From Oryzias latipes (Eukaryota > Chordata > Actinopteri > Beloniformes > Adrianichthyidae), in contig NC_019864.2 in NCBI RefSeq assembly GCF_002234675.1, positions 10,929,582 through 10,993,581 on the forward strand: a stretch of 64,000 nucleotides of DNA. The letters are read 5' to 3'. The notes under the pieces were generated by a model. It was not told the DNA's origin, did not search any database, and worked only from the letters and a program-made list of their open reading frames with translations. The translations under genes were made by a program, and so were the position numbers. Below, piece by piece: positions 49,078 through 62,018 of the stretch (positions are counted from its first letter, which is position 1; each line of letters starts with the position of its first letter).

Positions 49078-49441
49078 AGACCCACTTCGATGATAATCGT
49101 GTTTTTTTTTTTTTTTTAGTTCCTGTATTGGAGCACAGCTAATGAGATAATTGTGATTTTTGTTGTTCAAATATTAGAGCACTGCTAATGTTGGGGTTGT
49201 GAGGGGCTGTAAGCTAGCAGGAGAAAGTGTAAGCAGACAGGTGAGGGCAATGGGGGCCATTTTACTGTGCATCAACAGTCCCACCCACAACTCAGAGGTG
49301 AATTTCTGATGAACTCCTGGCGCTTTACAAAATCATGTCTTAAAAAAACGACACAGGTTTTTTAATTTTGGCTAAAAATTCCATAATCATACTTAAAAGA
49401 CCACCAGGAACACTTTTCCAATAAATCATAAGATTGGGAAT
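49078..49441 (+). mobile_element. Kolobok-like MITE, copy 4
   Basis: 364 bp, left AGACCCACTTCGATGATAAT, TTAA on the right (49442-49445), TGAA on the left. The interior contains AACAGTCCCACCCACAACTC, the complement of the block in copy 3. Confidence 0.6.
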
Positions 49442-49445
49442 TTAA

Positions 49446-52089
49446 ACAGCCATGAGGTGTTTCAGACAGGAAAAAAAAGGTTGTTCTTTATGATATCCCC
49501 CTAAGTTTTTAGGGCTGTCTTTCTTTGTCATCATCTTCAGGACCTGCTGCCTTGCACGGTTGATTCCCAGACCAAACACACCTTGTTCCCATCACACCTG
49601 ACAAGGTGGTGATCTAGACTGGGAATGCCAGAGCAGAGAAATGTGTCAACCATGCAGGCAAGAGAGTCCTGAGGAGCAGGATTAAGAAACACAGCATGAA
49701 GAAAAGGATGCTGTCAGACATCCTACCGGTAAAGACAACAGCAAGCCCACAGACATGAACAGTAATGAACAAATCACAGCTGTGCTCACTTTGTCATTTC
49801 CTGTTGCATGCCAAAGAACATCAAAGGGAAAGATTCATATCTGACTGAAACATAACAATGACACAAGGTCCTTGAATCAATATTTTACCTGTATATTTTA
49901 TGAGGCTATGTGTTTAAAAATATTTTCTTTTACAATCTCAGTTCCTGGTCCCAACGTTCAGATTTCAAGCTTTTCCATTGTCCTAAAGTCATAAATTGCT
50001 CTCCCTACGATCCATATTTAAATATTTCCTGTATTTATTTTAAACTAACATTTTCAATTTATTGATTCTTTTTTAATCAAAGATAAAAAAAAACAAAATA
50101 AAGAATTAATGAAATTTTCTGAAGATCTGAGGTGTGAGAAGTCTAAAAATATAAAACTAATGGTATGAAAACGTTTCATAAGAAGAGACTGTTTATTTGT
50201 ACATTCTGACCTGTTACCCCTCCCAGCATGGGAATCACAGCACTTGCATGCCTCTTCAGGTCTTTAATGGGTAAAAAGTGATTTTATATCAAAGTGAAAA
50301 CATTGCTATTCATAACAACATGATAAGTCTTTTTGAAATGTGCTCATTACTCTGGAGTCAGTCTTTTAATCATGCTACTTCATCATGACTTTGGTTTGAT
50401 GCCAAAAGCATTGCTTCAGAAAAATATATATACCTTGTTCAACTATCCAAACAAATTCGTCTTTTAAGTTTCTTTTTATATCCTTTTATTTCATCGTGTC
50501 TCCGTGAGAACGTGCTGGGGCGCCCTGGAGCGCTGACGCGCGCTGGAGCGTGCCATTGATTGTTTTTATTTGAATCGTGTGGTCATCTGATGACAGCACG
50601 TTAAAGATGGAAAGGCAAAAGAAAAAAACAATCGGGGGCTCAAAACAGAAAACGCAAGAGGGACAAAGATGTGGTGGGAACGAAGAAAAGTTTCTCTAAG
50701 CGGTTGAGAGATAGCAGGTATTTTATACAACAGTGTTAAAAACAGTGTGGAAACATTAAAGCTACTAGTAAAACGGTCACAAGTGCCTTGCAGCTGTACT
50801 GAGCAGGATTTACAGTATCACTAATTATGATGAGTAAGAATAAAGGAGCTTGTTTGTACTGATTTTGTTTAAGACAGACATGAATCCTTTCTTCATACAC
50901 CATTACACTGAAAATGTTTTGATCCTATGACTTCACTAAATAATGATAAAAGCTGCTCCTATTTGAAGAAGCAGGGAGAGGTGTGTGTGATGGTGGGTTA
51001 GATGGTATTTTTGTTTCTTTTTATATTGTTAAACATTTAGATCATTCATGTTTTCTGAGTGACTATTTAGTTTACAGCCTATTGCTTTTAATATCACTTT
51101 GGCTGAACAACACTTTCGATTTTAGTTAAACATTTGGAAATGTCTGAAAACGATAAAGAAATCTATTCTATCCCATTACTAACTGATATCCAAAAAATAT
51201 ATAATTTTAAATAAAAAATCTCTTTTTACATATAGTTTAGACTCTGTATTCTTTTAAAATCTTCCTAACACAAAATTTATATCATACAGCTGTGAGGATG
51301 GAGACAAATACCAAAAAAGAGAGAGAAAGAATCAGGACACATGGAGGAAAGAAACAGTTGATCTTATATTTGGTGAACGTTCAGGGCAAAGCCAGTTAAT
51401 ACCGAGTCAGTCATTTTAATATAGTATATTCAATTTAAAAAAACGTGCATTAGCAAGATGGTAAATGTATTTCAAACACTAAGTAATTCCTACTTGGCCA
51501 TATGATTTAGTGTAGAAGAACAAAGGCAAGAGGTGAAGGAGACAGACATGAGGTTGGTGACCTGCTATCACAGAGAGCAGTGATGACTTCAGGGAGGAAT
51601 CATAAAACTATTGAAGCCACAAAAACTTAGATGCTCATTCTGGTTTGAACTTCAACTGACCACCTGTTCACTGTGGCCTTCTGGGAAAATTACTGCAGGC
51701 ATGAGGAAATGAGGAGAGAGGTTCAGATGTTGATGATAACAATAGAGGCGTGTACAACTTTTTACAATGTGGCCTCATACCCCTATGAAATTGGGTTGTT
51801 GCGCCCCCTGTGCGCGTACATGAAACCGCAAATATTAAAACGCAAATAAGCGGGCGAACATTGTACTCAATGCTAATGACAGTCAGCATAATTTTCAAGT
51901 CACTAACCAATAAGCTATCTCCTAAAGATAAAAGCATTTTTTTAACGTCACTGTTCCATATTATTACGTACACCAGACTTCCACAACATTTGAAAGATTC
52001 TAAAGAACAGGAAATAGCCATTTGTTGAATTTGCTGCATTAGGAGGTTCTATTTACTTAAATTAAAAGTTATTCCAATCAAAAACATCT
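49446..52089. other. Non-coding DNA, no gene seen
   Basis: AT-rich except for a small GC-rich patch near 50,510-50,555 (GGAGCGCTGACGCGCGCTGG). No supported ORF. Confidence 0.5.
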
Positions 52090-52700
52090 TAATCTGTCAA
52101 GTTTCATTTGAACATAGGACCCCATAGTTTGTAGCAACTTCACCATTCTTACATCCACTGAACTTGTGAGTTTTTGGAGAGTTTCTGCTTAAATTTCTTT
52201 GCAGGATGTCAGAATAGCCTCCCAGAGCTGCTGTTTGGATGTGATCGCCTCCCACCCTTAGAGGCATTTTGCTTTTGAGGATGCTCCAATTGCTTTCAAC
52301 AGGGTTGAGATTCTTCAGTTTATCTTCGTTTATGCCCACAGCAGCCAATGATGCTGAGGTATTCCTTGAAGCATAAGATGGTGCATTGTCATGCATCTAG
52401 ATGATTTTGATACGGAAAGCATGGTTCTACCTTCTGTACCACTGAGGTCATTTTTACACTTTCAGGAAAACTAAAGGGGCGACCATTCCTCTCCCCATGA
52501 TTCCAGCCCCAAACACGACTCTCCCACCTCCTTGCTGACATGGCAACCTTATTGGGACATGATGATCATCCACCAACCACCCACTACTCCATCCATCTGG
52601 ACCATCCAGAGTTGCACGCTACTCATCAGTGAACAAGACTGAAAATTAGTCTTCATGTACTATATGTCTGGGCCCACTGCAGCCGTTTCTGCTTGTTACA
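52090..52700 (-). pseudogene. Tc1/mariner transposase remnant
   Basis: The - strand contains MHDNAPSYASRNTSASLAAVGI and, further on, LNPVESNWSILKSK, matching the second Asp block (HDNAPSH) and the third acidic block (DLNPIENxW) of Tc1-type transposases. The upstream part (52,430-52,690) holds VQLWMVQMDGVVGGW-like and GLESWG-like pieces in changing frames. Several indels make it non-functional. No terminal repeats were located. Confidence 0.75.
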
Positions 52701-55700
52701 TTAGGGCTTAGTTTGACTTAACAAGTTCTGTTATTTTAACTTTTAAACGTTTCCTAAGTAAGCAAACTGTTTACAAAGCCCAAAAGGTGCACAATGTGCT
52801 AATTAATTCTTTGAAGGGATAGAAACACCTATTCTTAAAACAACTGTATTTTGAAGTCGGGGTTTATTTCAAGTTCAAATTCATTAAAGTGTCTCCTGCT
52901 GCTTTTTGTGCTGTGATTAGGAAGCCTTTCATGTAGCAGATATGGTTAAATGGCCTTCTGCACGCCGTGCTTGACTGCAGAGGTTTTGAAAGGCCTTGGC
53001 ATCCTTTGAAGTGTTTTACAATTTTTCTCGCCTATACCTCTCTGGCAAATGGAATGAAAAGGGTAGAATGCATGCATTAGAAAACAAAAATCAGTCCCAC
53101 TACTCAAATATAAAATTAGTTACAAAACACCTGAAGCAAGTCATGAAATTAGTACAGGTGTGATTGTCTTACAGGCGTGTCCACATTGGATACTTGCAAA
53201 AATTTCAAACCTTGTTTTTTAACATTCAAAATATCTTACCAGGTTTTAAGTTGTTTTAACTTATCTTTGCTTCGCCCCTTTCAAAGCTTTTCCCAAAATC
53301 ACAACACACTCAAGAATCTTTTTTTTGGTCTTAATAAGAGCTAGAACCTAGAAATAAGGAAATAACTTTCAACACTTGTTCAATGGACTCCTGTTTTTTG
53401 TAGAGTCCTTTAACTGTCTTTAAAATGTAAGAGTTTTGAACACAGAAGCCCAAATCGCGCTTATAGACTCGTTTGCATTGACTTTTCCTTGAAAGCTGTT
53501 GCATTGCCGAGGGTTGTGTGAACATAGCTTAAGTGTGTTGGCCTGCAACAGACTGGCAACCTGTTGTACTAAGATCATATTCTCATTTTGTTCTAAAAAA
53601 AATAATTTTAATTTTTTCACACTAATGTTTTGCTCCTGTACTCAAATTAAACAACAGTTTTGGTACATAAAAACTAAAAAAAACACCAACAATTTGCTTA
53701 AAACTACCAAAAAATACTTCGGTTGTATAACATTCAATTTAAATAATTCCATGCAACAGTTCTATTTTTTTAGCTAATTCTTCCCTGTTGAGTGCTTGTG
53801 TGAAACTCCTTGTTTCTAGATTTTTATCTTATACTAAGATTTCTTCTTAAGTTGCCGCATGGACAGATCATTTCACTTCTTTCTAGTCCATTTTTTTTTA
53901 AAATTAGTGTTCTATTCCTATTTTTATGGTACTTCTTTTTTCAGACTAATATCTACTCATCAGTCATTTAAGTGTTTATTAATTTGTAATAAATAAGTTA
54001 ATCCCATTTGGTTCAGATTCAAAAGAAAACAGCACCCATCTCTTTATATTATAAGGTTCTACACACCAGGATGAGCTTTTGTTGCCACTACCTCTCAACT
54101 GGAAAAGGTCGGATTCACTTGAGACCAAATAAAATAAAATAGAGGAGAGCCGTTCTACTAACTTGTTTAGGTTTCATAACTGATGTTTAGGATTAAATGA
54201 GTATAAATCTCACAGCCTTATTTACTGAAGCAATGATTTATCAACACCTCTGAGGCTAAGGAAGAAACCTGTAATAAAAAGTGGCAGCACATATGCAGTA
54301 AAGTTGCATAACGAATGGCCTGCGTGAGGTTTGTTATGTACCTGAAATCATAAAGTAAACAGGTAATTAAATGTTTTGTTTGACATGTTCTTCTCTGGGC
54401 AGGAGTGCTCCGGGAGACGATCTGTTTCCAAAGGATCAGACTCTGCGCTGACCTTTGAGGATAATGTTTTTGGGGGCACTCTTCCAATCGGGGCTCTCTC
54501 TTTGCGTTCCGCCTACAGTGTATGTCAAATATAGACTGTGACAAACCGAGGAAGTGTTGAGGACAAAGGCCAGATGGAATGCAACGATGCATTACTGAAC
54601 TGTCACAGCAGCCATGCTCATGCATCAAATTCTGTAAGTCCAGGATTCTGCTTTGCCATAGCAATATGGATTCACAGATATAAGTAATAATGGCATTAAA
54701 AAAGGGACCCCAATCAGGAAGCCAGGAAGTGAATTTCAAATTAAAGCTTAAATAAATTCCATGAATTGCTATATTTTGACTAACATATCTACAGTACATA
54801 AAAAGTCAGATGTCAGACTGGTTCTGGTATTCTGTATAATGTTTGAGGGTCTCTCCAGGTTTTTATTTTTGGCACATTGACCTGAGCTTCACTGCTTTTG
54901 TTATCAGCAAACATTCCTTCCATACATGTGCCTTAAAAAATGCTAACACAGCTACTGGTAGGTTGTTCTCACTGGTCCATATGAAGCAAAAAACAGTACA
55001 AAGCTTTTTACTTGAAGGTCACAAAGTCCTCAGCAGCAGGAAGTGCATGGGGGGATGGCACCGGGTTGTGGAGCAGCTTCAATCTTGAAGCTAAAGATGA
55101 GAAGAAGAAAAAAAATATATTTTTTCTTTGCTTTTATCCACTGTCCTTTACTTTAAATTTTCTCTGTCATCCTCCTTTTAAATCTTTGGCAAAAATCAGG
55201 CCCTAAATTAATCAAATTAAAAAATACATGATGGTTTCTCTAGTTTAATTGATACATTTTTAGTGTTTATCAGTTTTTGTCATCTTATTTGAGCAAATAA
55301 ACCACCTAATCCAGAAATGCTGGTTGTGCTGCAGCCCAAACTCATTTTTTTCAGCCGTGTTGTTTACATCGAGACTTTTCTGTCATCCGGACGCACAAGA
55401 ATTCACGATTTAAATGCGTGACAGCACCAGCAGGAAGACTGGAGCACATATATAATATGAATGAGGGCAGAACATGCCTGCAGTCCTTCATAAGTGAAGC
55501 CAGGCCTTATATTCCTCTGTTACTATACAACAGTAAAACAATTTACAACTTCATCGTTGCATTTCACAAACAAGAAATCTTAGAGGAATCAAGCAAGATT
55601 TATTTGAAACAATAGGACTACAATGAAAGTCTTGTGGAGGTCAGACTCTGGAATGTGGCTTAACAGGCACGGATCAGGATATCAGTTGAAGAGACCCCTG

Positions 55701-57597
55701 AGTCTAGACGTTGATGGTGGTCGTGGAAACCCTGATGCATCATAGAATGGGATGGAGCCATGAAAGCCTGACATGTGGAGGAAAAAAATGGAGGATCTTT
55801 GAAGTACATTTCTAATCATTTTTTGATCTATTGTAAAAACATTCCCATAGATAATTATTTTGGAAAATCTGTTAGTCTTGGTGTAGCTTTCTTAATTGTC
55901 ATCTAAAAACTGGGACATCCTTTCCTTCCATCAAGAGTAAAAAGCATAAGAACAAACATAAAGAGTGGATCTGAGGCTGGACCTGAAGTCACATACTTTT
56001 CTGTCCTGCAACGTTCTGTAAAAAACATTCATCCTTCCTGAACCTCAAACACTCAGGGAGCTGCACTGGGTCCCCATATCGTTCTGAGGCCATAAGTAAA
56101 AGTTAGAGCTCATGGAAATGATTCAGACTGAAGGTTTTGATGACTGGGAGACTTACCACACATTCCAGTAATTCCCAAGTCCAGACTGTCGATCTGGAAA
56201 TGTGGGCAAACAAGTCCCGGTGTTTTTTAGCCACTGAGACAAATCAAGCCTGAAGCTGCAATAACAGCACAGGACATCTCTGGCAAACGCACTCAAAAAC
56301 AGGAGATGAGGTTAAACATGGCCGAGTCCAGCGTGACGGAAGACATCTGCGCTGTCCTTGAACCCCCAGGATAAGACATGACTGAAAAGAAAAAAAACAT
56401 CCCACAACTGGAATCCCATGGGAAATTGTTGGTTAGCTGGTCGACCCAATCCCACTCCAGAAATGTCCCTTGCTCTCATTCTGATGGGAACAGCGATTAG
56501 AAGCCAGAAAACCTTATTATTTTACAAATAAACCACTGCGACCTGCCTGCAGAACATTTCAGGAAGGGGCCTTCAGTTTGAATCACTCACTGTGAGGCCC
56601 ATCGGAAATGAAAGAAAAGTAGATCTGGAAGAAACATGCAATGCAAGCACAATAAAGATGGCTATCCTCCCTATCAGCACGTAGATCAGATAAACCGAAT
56701 TGCTTCCAGACACCCACAGCCAGTTGGCAATCATGTGATTTAGGAATGGAAACTGCAATAAGCAATTTATGGGTCACTTAGAGACAGAGGCAGCATCGGT
56801 AAACATGCAGAATCAAAGAGCAGGAGAAGGTCGGTGACTCTGCAGGGATGCTCCAGCTCAAGATCCGTTGCTTCAAGAAACAAACAGGAACAAACAATGG
56901 CGACGACGTTTGGGTGCAAAATGCCAAACTTCCATTGATGTTACGTTCACACCAGCCTCGCCAACATGCGCCCAAGTGACAACTCTTGATGAAAAGTCTA
57001 TGTAAACGTGCAATGCTGCGCGTTTCAGGCCTCTATGTTCAAAACTCTTACAATCACGGATCACTGCGCAACTTTTTAAGTCCATTTTTGGGCTCTACGT
57101 ACAAAATGCGCAGCCATTGACCGCGAGTTAAAGGTTAAACCAGTTGAACATTGACTGATCAGGGACTCGGATTTGGTAGTGACGTATAGATGGCGACCTT
57201 TTTCAAAACACTGAAGTGTCAACCGTTTGAAAATTGTTCAGGGAGGACAAATGAATAAGAATCAACAGCCTTGCAATGAAGTGGGGAAAAAAAAAACTTG
57301 AAATAATATTTTCTTGCTTGCATATATAAGACATAGTAATTTCCCTTTGATTATATTACATCTTTAAAATATTTCCTGAAGGCTTCACTTTACTCACTGC
57401 AGTGGAACATACGTCTACTGTATGAAAAAAAGATGATTTTATACATATTTGGAATGAAAGGAGAGAAAAATATGAGAAGCTGTTTCAAAACACTCCTGAT
57501 AGCGCTCTTCTTTCAAGGAAATGTCTCTTTAAAGGTGTTTTTCAGCACCGTCTGAGACCACAAGAACTAAGAAATCAGTTGTGAATACCATAAATTC
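52701..57597. other. Non-coding DNA, no gene seen
   Basis: Contains one 193-codon - strand open frame (54,218-54,799) with no recognisable domain and no start or splice support. The segment 56,935-57,130 (TTACGTTCACACCAGCCTCG, ATGCGCAGCCATTGACCGCG) resembles an old DNA-transposon fragment. Confidence 0.45.
55812..55860 (-). repeat. Kolobok-like MITE terminal fragment
   Basis: ATCATTTTTTGATCTATTGT followed by AAAAACATTCCCA resembles the subterminal segment of the 58-kb copy. Only about 50 bp remain. Confidence 0.4.
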
Positions 57598-57670
57598 TGC
57601 TCAATTCAATTCAACTTATTTGTATAGACCAATGTTACACCAATAGTTGTCTCAACGGGCTTCATACCGG
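57598..57670 (+). repeat. Fish interspersed repeat fragment
   Basis: TCAATTCAATTCAACTTATTTGTATAGACC and a following CTCAACGGGCTTCATACC segment resemble the common TCAATTCAATTTTATTTATA repeat end. Fragment only. Confidence 0.5.
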
Positions 57671-58048
57671 TAAGCACTTTGAAATCTGACCAGAGCAGTG
57701 GTTGTTGGTACCGAAAAGAATTTAAAATGCAGAAACAAGCCAAAACCGAGACCCACAGGAATATTTTTGCCGCAGCAACGAGGAGAGAGTTTACCTATAC
57801 GGAACTAGATACAGTGTATTTTCAGAAGCAGCTTAATGAGATGTGAACAAATGACACCTTGTGTCTTTATTTTTCCGTGAAGTTTGGCTGCAAGCATTTG
57901 TAAATGCAACTCATTTTCCAGCAGTGCACACTGGTCTATCCAGACTTTCTGTAGGTGTTGGATTACAGTGCAATTTATAAAAGAGAACAAGTGTTTGATA
58001 ATCTGGCAGATTATCATGTGAGGCTTTGGGTGTTTAGGTGTTCTCTAA

Positions 58049-58629
58049 AGTCCAACTGTGATCATCTTTTGATCTATTTTAAAAGTGTTGCCAGTGGTCT
58101 TTTATGATAAAATCCTTTTTAGGTAAAATAAATAAAAACTGTGTTGTTTTCTAGGACATAGTTTCTTCAGAGCAGCAGGAATTCTTAAGAAATTCCCCTC
58201 TGAATCGTGGGTGGGACTGTTGCTATGAAATAAGTCGGCCCCCACTTCCTGTCAACCATCTGTTGACACCCTCTCCTGATAGCTTACAGCCCCAACATTA
58301 GTGGTGCAACAAAAATGGCGAACAATATCAGAACCAGATGTCAGCTCGAAAGAGGAAAATGAAGCCGTACATGGATCTATTTGTCTGCAAAAATGACATC
58401 AGAATGGAGCGGAGCAGAGGGCTTGTGGCCCACCGATTGTAGTTTTTACATTACACAGGAGCTCTTCCTAATGGAAAATTTTTCATTTGCGCCTGATTCA
58501 CAATGATATGAATAAAGAAATACTCAGAAATGCAATTTTAATCTTAATTTTCTGAATATTTATTCTCAATTATTAGAAAAATGCAATAAGTAAATGTTAA
58601 AAAGACACAGTTTTCATCATAGTGGGTCT
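58049..58629 (-). mobile_element. Kolobok-like MITE, copy 5
   Basis: 581 bp, left AGTCCAACTGTGATCATC, right reverse-complement AGACCCACTATGATGAAAA, flanks CTAA and TTAC. It shares interior blocks with copies 1, 3 and 4, and lies 1.6 kb upstream of the receptor start. Confidence 0.65.
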
Positions 58630-60241
58630 TTACAGAAAAGGGCAGCACAACTCTCACCTTCCATTCATCAGTTTATCCCTTTCCTAAAGATGGATATTCC
58701 CAAAATCTGATGCCATTAAGGTTCACACTGTCAGTCTTCGTCTTTTATTTACCTGTGACTCCCCACCCCCCTTTTTTAAAACACAGTTTCTCTCTGTATT
58801 ACCCCTTTAAGGCACAGTTGTGCTGTTGTTCAGCTCTGATTCCATCACTGTTACTTTGATTTAAAAATTGTGGATGGGTGTGCCCGTTTTCACATGAGGG
58901 AAAGCTAGAATCAGGTTGGTGCATGTAAACACATTTCTACTGAGCCATCTGGTTTTCGGGCAGAAATGTAAAAAAAAAAAAGTAACACACACTTTTCTTT
59001 CATAGATTTTTTTAAATTCTTGGTTCAGGTTGCAGGAGTTTGCCAGCGGTTATTGGACCTTGTAGAGGTCATCTGTCAGCCAGCACAGACATAATGAGAC
59101 ACATCTATACACACCAACACTTATTCCTAAAAACATGGCAGCTAACCTGCCATGCTTTGAGAAAAAGAAAAGACAACTACAAAGAATCTAAGACAAATTG
59201 AAAGCCATTTTTTAAATATAATTAGGGAGAAAGAAATAAAAAGAGAAATTCTTGGGAATATGTTTTACCGAAGAGTTTTCTCAGACGGGCTGTAGTAAAC
59301 TTAAAGATTACTACAGACAAAATAAAATGATTAAATACCGGTAAGAGGACTCTAAACTCTCCTGCAATACTGATTGTTTTTGCACCAAAAGACAGGGTAA
59401 CCACTTACAGCACCTTATTTGAATAGCATTTAAAGTATTTACTTGCATCCTGAGTGGTCTGTTAAGCTTGACATTTGAAAATATACAAGGAAGCTGCATG
59501 CTTCCCGCAGAAACCCATGTGAGATAAACAGCTGTAGCAGCTCAGCTCTGTGCTCTGCAGAGGTGAACACAAACAGCATTCCTTCCAGCTGATTCCTGCT
59601 GTCATGGAATGGATGCAGCATCACTTCTGTCAGAAAAAGGCACTAAATCCCACCAGCAAACAATATTCTAAACGTTTTTTTTCCATCAGACTTGTTCTGT
59701 TACACCTAAAAACAATACCTTTTTCTAAGTCAAGTCTTTGCATGTTTAAAACAGAGTTTTTCCATTTCATTTTTTTTGTTTTAACTGTTTAATTACATTT
59801 CAAAGTAGGATCTGAAAAAGGTTGATAACATGTGAGGGAAGCTGTTCTGCTGCATTGAGCTTGACTGAACTCTGAAATAAAAACCTTTGACAGGCATTAA
59901 TACATGTTAAACCATGATCCGGGTGAATACTTGGCCATTAACCCTTACTTATTAATGTTTAGTTACAAAGTAAAAATAAAACAGTAACGTGAAAAGGGAA
60001 AACGTAATCTATGATGCAGCTTTTTTTCATAATGACAAAGGGGTTTTGTTATGAATTCAGCGAGTGACGTTTTCCGGAGTGCTTCTATTTTACGCACAGG
60101 CGCTGTGAAATTTGACTCGAGTTTAAGAAGCCACCACAGCAGCCACAAGTCAGAGTGTGTTCTCCTCTGTGCGCGCGTCAGGTAGCTCCATATAGGGACT
60201 GAAGAGGCACTTCAGAGCAACTCTGGCACTGCAGCCGCTGC
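58630..60241. other. 5' flank of the V1a-type receptor; no gene seen
   Basis: This stretch should contain the promoter and 5' UTR of the receptor. The last ~180 bp before the ATG pair are more GC-rich than the surroundings. I see no convincing TATA box or upstream coding exon. The open frames in the region are short and match no family I recognise. Confidence 0.4.
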
Positions 60242-61217
60242 ATGATGGGGCGCACAGGGGGCAGTGCCATGTACACTCTCTCCAGCGTGCTGCTCTTGAG
60301 CGGAGAGAACCGTTCTCTGGATTCCAGTTTGTCCAGTGACCTCATGATGGGAACGTCTGGAAACGGCACCGCGAACTCGAACGGATCCGACCCGTTTGGC
60401 AGGAATGAGGAGGTGGCCCAAATCGAGATCATGGTCCTGAGCATCACCTTTGTGGTTGCAGTGATTGGAAACGTGAGCGTCCTTTTGGCGATGTACAACA
60501 CCAAGAAGAAGATGTCGCGGATGCACCTCTTCATCAAACACCTCAGCCTGGCTGATCTGGTGGTCGCCTTCTTCCAGGTGCTACCGCAGCTCTGCTGGGA
60601 GATCACCTTCCGCTTCTACGGCTCAGACTTTCTGTGCAGGATTGTAAAGCACCTCCAGGTGATGGGAATGTTTGCGTCCACCTATATGATGGTGATGATG
60701 ACTTTGGACCGTTACATCGCCATCTGCCACCCTCTGAAAACCCTCCAGCAGCCCACCAAGCGCTCCTACATCATGATTACCTCCACGTGGATGTGCAGCC
60801 TGGTGCTCAGCACCCCGCAGTACTTCATCTTCTCCCTGAGTGAGATCAAAAACGGCTCGGACGTGTACGACTGCTGGGCGCACTTCATCCAGCCCTGGGG
60901 CGCAAAGGCGTATATCACCTGGATAACAGTGGGCATCTTCCTCGTCCCTGTAGTCATCCTCATGTTGTGTTACGGGTTCATCTGCCACAGTATATGGAAA
61001 AACATAAAGTACAAGAAAAGAAAAACGACGGCTGGAGCATCAAATAAGAACGGGCTCATCGGGAAGAACTCCGTCAGTAGCGTCACCACCATCTCCAGAG
61101 CCAAACTCCGCACGGTTAAAATGACTTTTGTGATCGTTTTGGCCTACATTGTTTGCTGGTCGCCGTTTTTCATAGTGCAAATGTGGTCTGTGTGGGATGA
61201 AAACTTCTTGTGGGACG
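60242..61217 (+). CDS. avpr1a: Vasotocin/vasopressin V1a-type receptor, exon 1 (TM1-TM6)
   Basis: Class A GPCR for vasotocin; the V1a family couples through Gq/11 to phospholipase C and calcium at the plasma membrane. Exon 1 gives residues 1-325 plus one base of codon 326. Visible features: acidic N-terminus with N-glycosylation sequons at N23, N41 and N47; TM1 about 61-85; TM2 with D105; C132 and C211 as the likely ECL1-ECL2 disulphide; DRY at 156-158 followed by [12 protein letters not shown], which is V1a-like rather than oxytocin-receptor-like (that family usually has DRC); TM6 CWSPFF at 305-310. The sequence around 200-225 ([16 protein letters not shown]) is typical of the vasopressin/oxytocin family. 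Joined to 61738-62018 it encodes 418 aa, a normal family length. Two ATGs lie in tandem at 60242 and 60245 and another in-frame Met at residue 10, so the exact start is uncertain. The exon ends GACG|GTGAGT. Teleosts carry two V1a paralogues; which one this is cannot be told here. Confidence 0.96.
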
Positions 61218-61737
61218 GTGAGTGATGAGAACAGAAAGATTTATTTATCGAGTTTAGTAAAAAAGCGGTGCGCAAAGCAACATATTCGTGCGCAAAGCTT
61301 TTACGCATTGACTTGTCATGCGTAAAAGAAAATCCACTAAAATCTTCCAAAAGACTATTTTTTTGATTAGTCCAAATTAATCTGGCTTCCTAAACCGATA
61401 TCTATTTATGCATTTATCTATTAAAGAGTCCTAGTTTGTTTTGTTGTTGTTGTTTTGCCCCACAATTGTTTCAAAACCGTAACTAACATGCATTTGTTTG
61501 GTATTAGAAAAACCTAAAAAAAAAAGTCAGACTTTTAAACTTAAATATGTATGTTTTTTGGAGAAGCAATGTTTAAGAAAATATTTGTTTTTCTGGCCTC
61601 AGATTTAACTCACTTCTCCAATCAAATTTTCTCTGCTCCACAACCAGACCTCATGAACTGTCACTCAGGCAATTCTAGAGCCTTTTAGATGTACTAGATG
61701 TTCTGCCTATGAATCATCTCTTCTCCCTCTCTCCTAG
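61218..61737 (+). other. avpr1a: Intron 1 of the V1a-type receptor gene
   Basis: The 520-bp intron starts GTGAGTGA and ends CTCTCCTAG. It splits a D codon (G|AT), giving WD-DSDNT across the junction. Its position between TM6 and TM7 matches the conserved intron site of vasopressin/oxytocin receptors. Reading through the donor would stop soon after residue 327, so splicing is required for TM7. Confidence 0.93.
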
Positions 61738-62018
61738 ATTCTGACAACACGGCAGTGACTCTGTCGGCACTCCTCGCCAGTCTCAACAGCTGCTGCAACC
61801 CGTGGATTTACATGATCTTCAGCGGCCACCTCCTGCAAGATTTTGTGCACTGCTTCTCCTGCTGCCGGAGGGTAAACGCTGATAAGAAAGAGGACTCGGA
61901 CAGCAGCATCAGACGGACCACGTTGCTGACTAAGATGACCAACCGGAGCCCCACAGGCAGCACTGGCAACTGGAAGGAGCTGGACAATTCTCCCAAAAAC
62001 TCTGCTCAGGCAGAGTAA
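61738..62018 (+). CDS. avpr1a: Vasotocin/vasopressin V1a-type receptor, exon 2 (TM7 and C-tail)
   Basis: The exon completes codon 326 and encodes residues 326-418, ending in TAA at 62016-62018. It holds TM7 with the NPxxY motif as NPWIY at 346-350, then an amphipathic helix-8 region and a cysteine cluster (C364, C367, C368) that is a likely palmitoylation site. The cytoplasmic tail is rich in Ser and Thr ([22 protein letters not shown]), as expected for GRK/arrestin control. Exon 1 (976 nt) plus exon 2 (281 nt) equals 1,257 nt, exactly 419 codons including the stop, so the join keeps frame. No disruption is seen. Confidence 0.96.

Noticed and set aside
54218..54799. 193-codon - strand open frame
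   Set aside because: No recognisable motif, no repeat family, and composition looks like translated non-coding DNA.
60623..60988. 121-codon - strand frame
   Set aside because: Antisense shadow of receptor exon 1.
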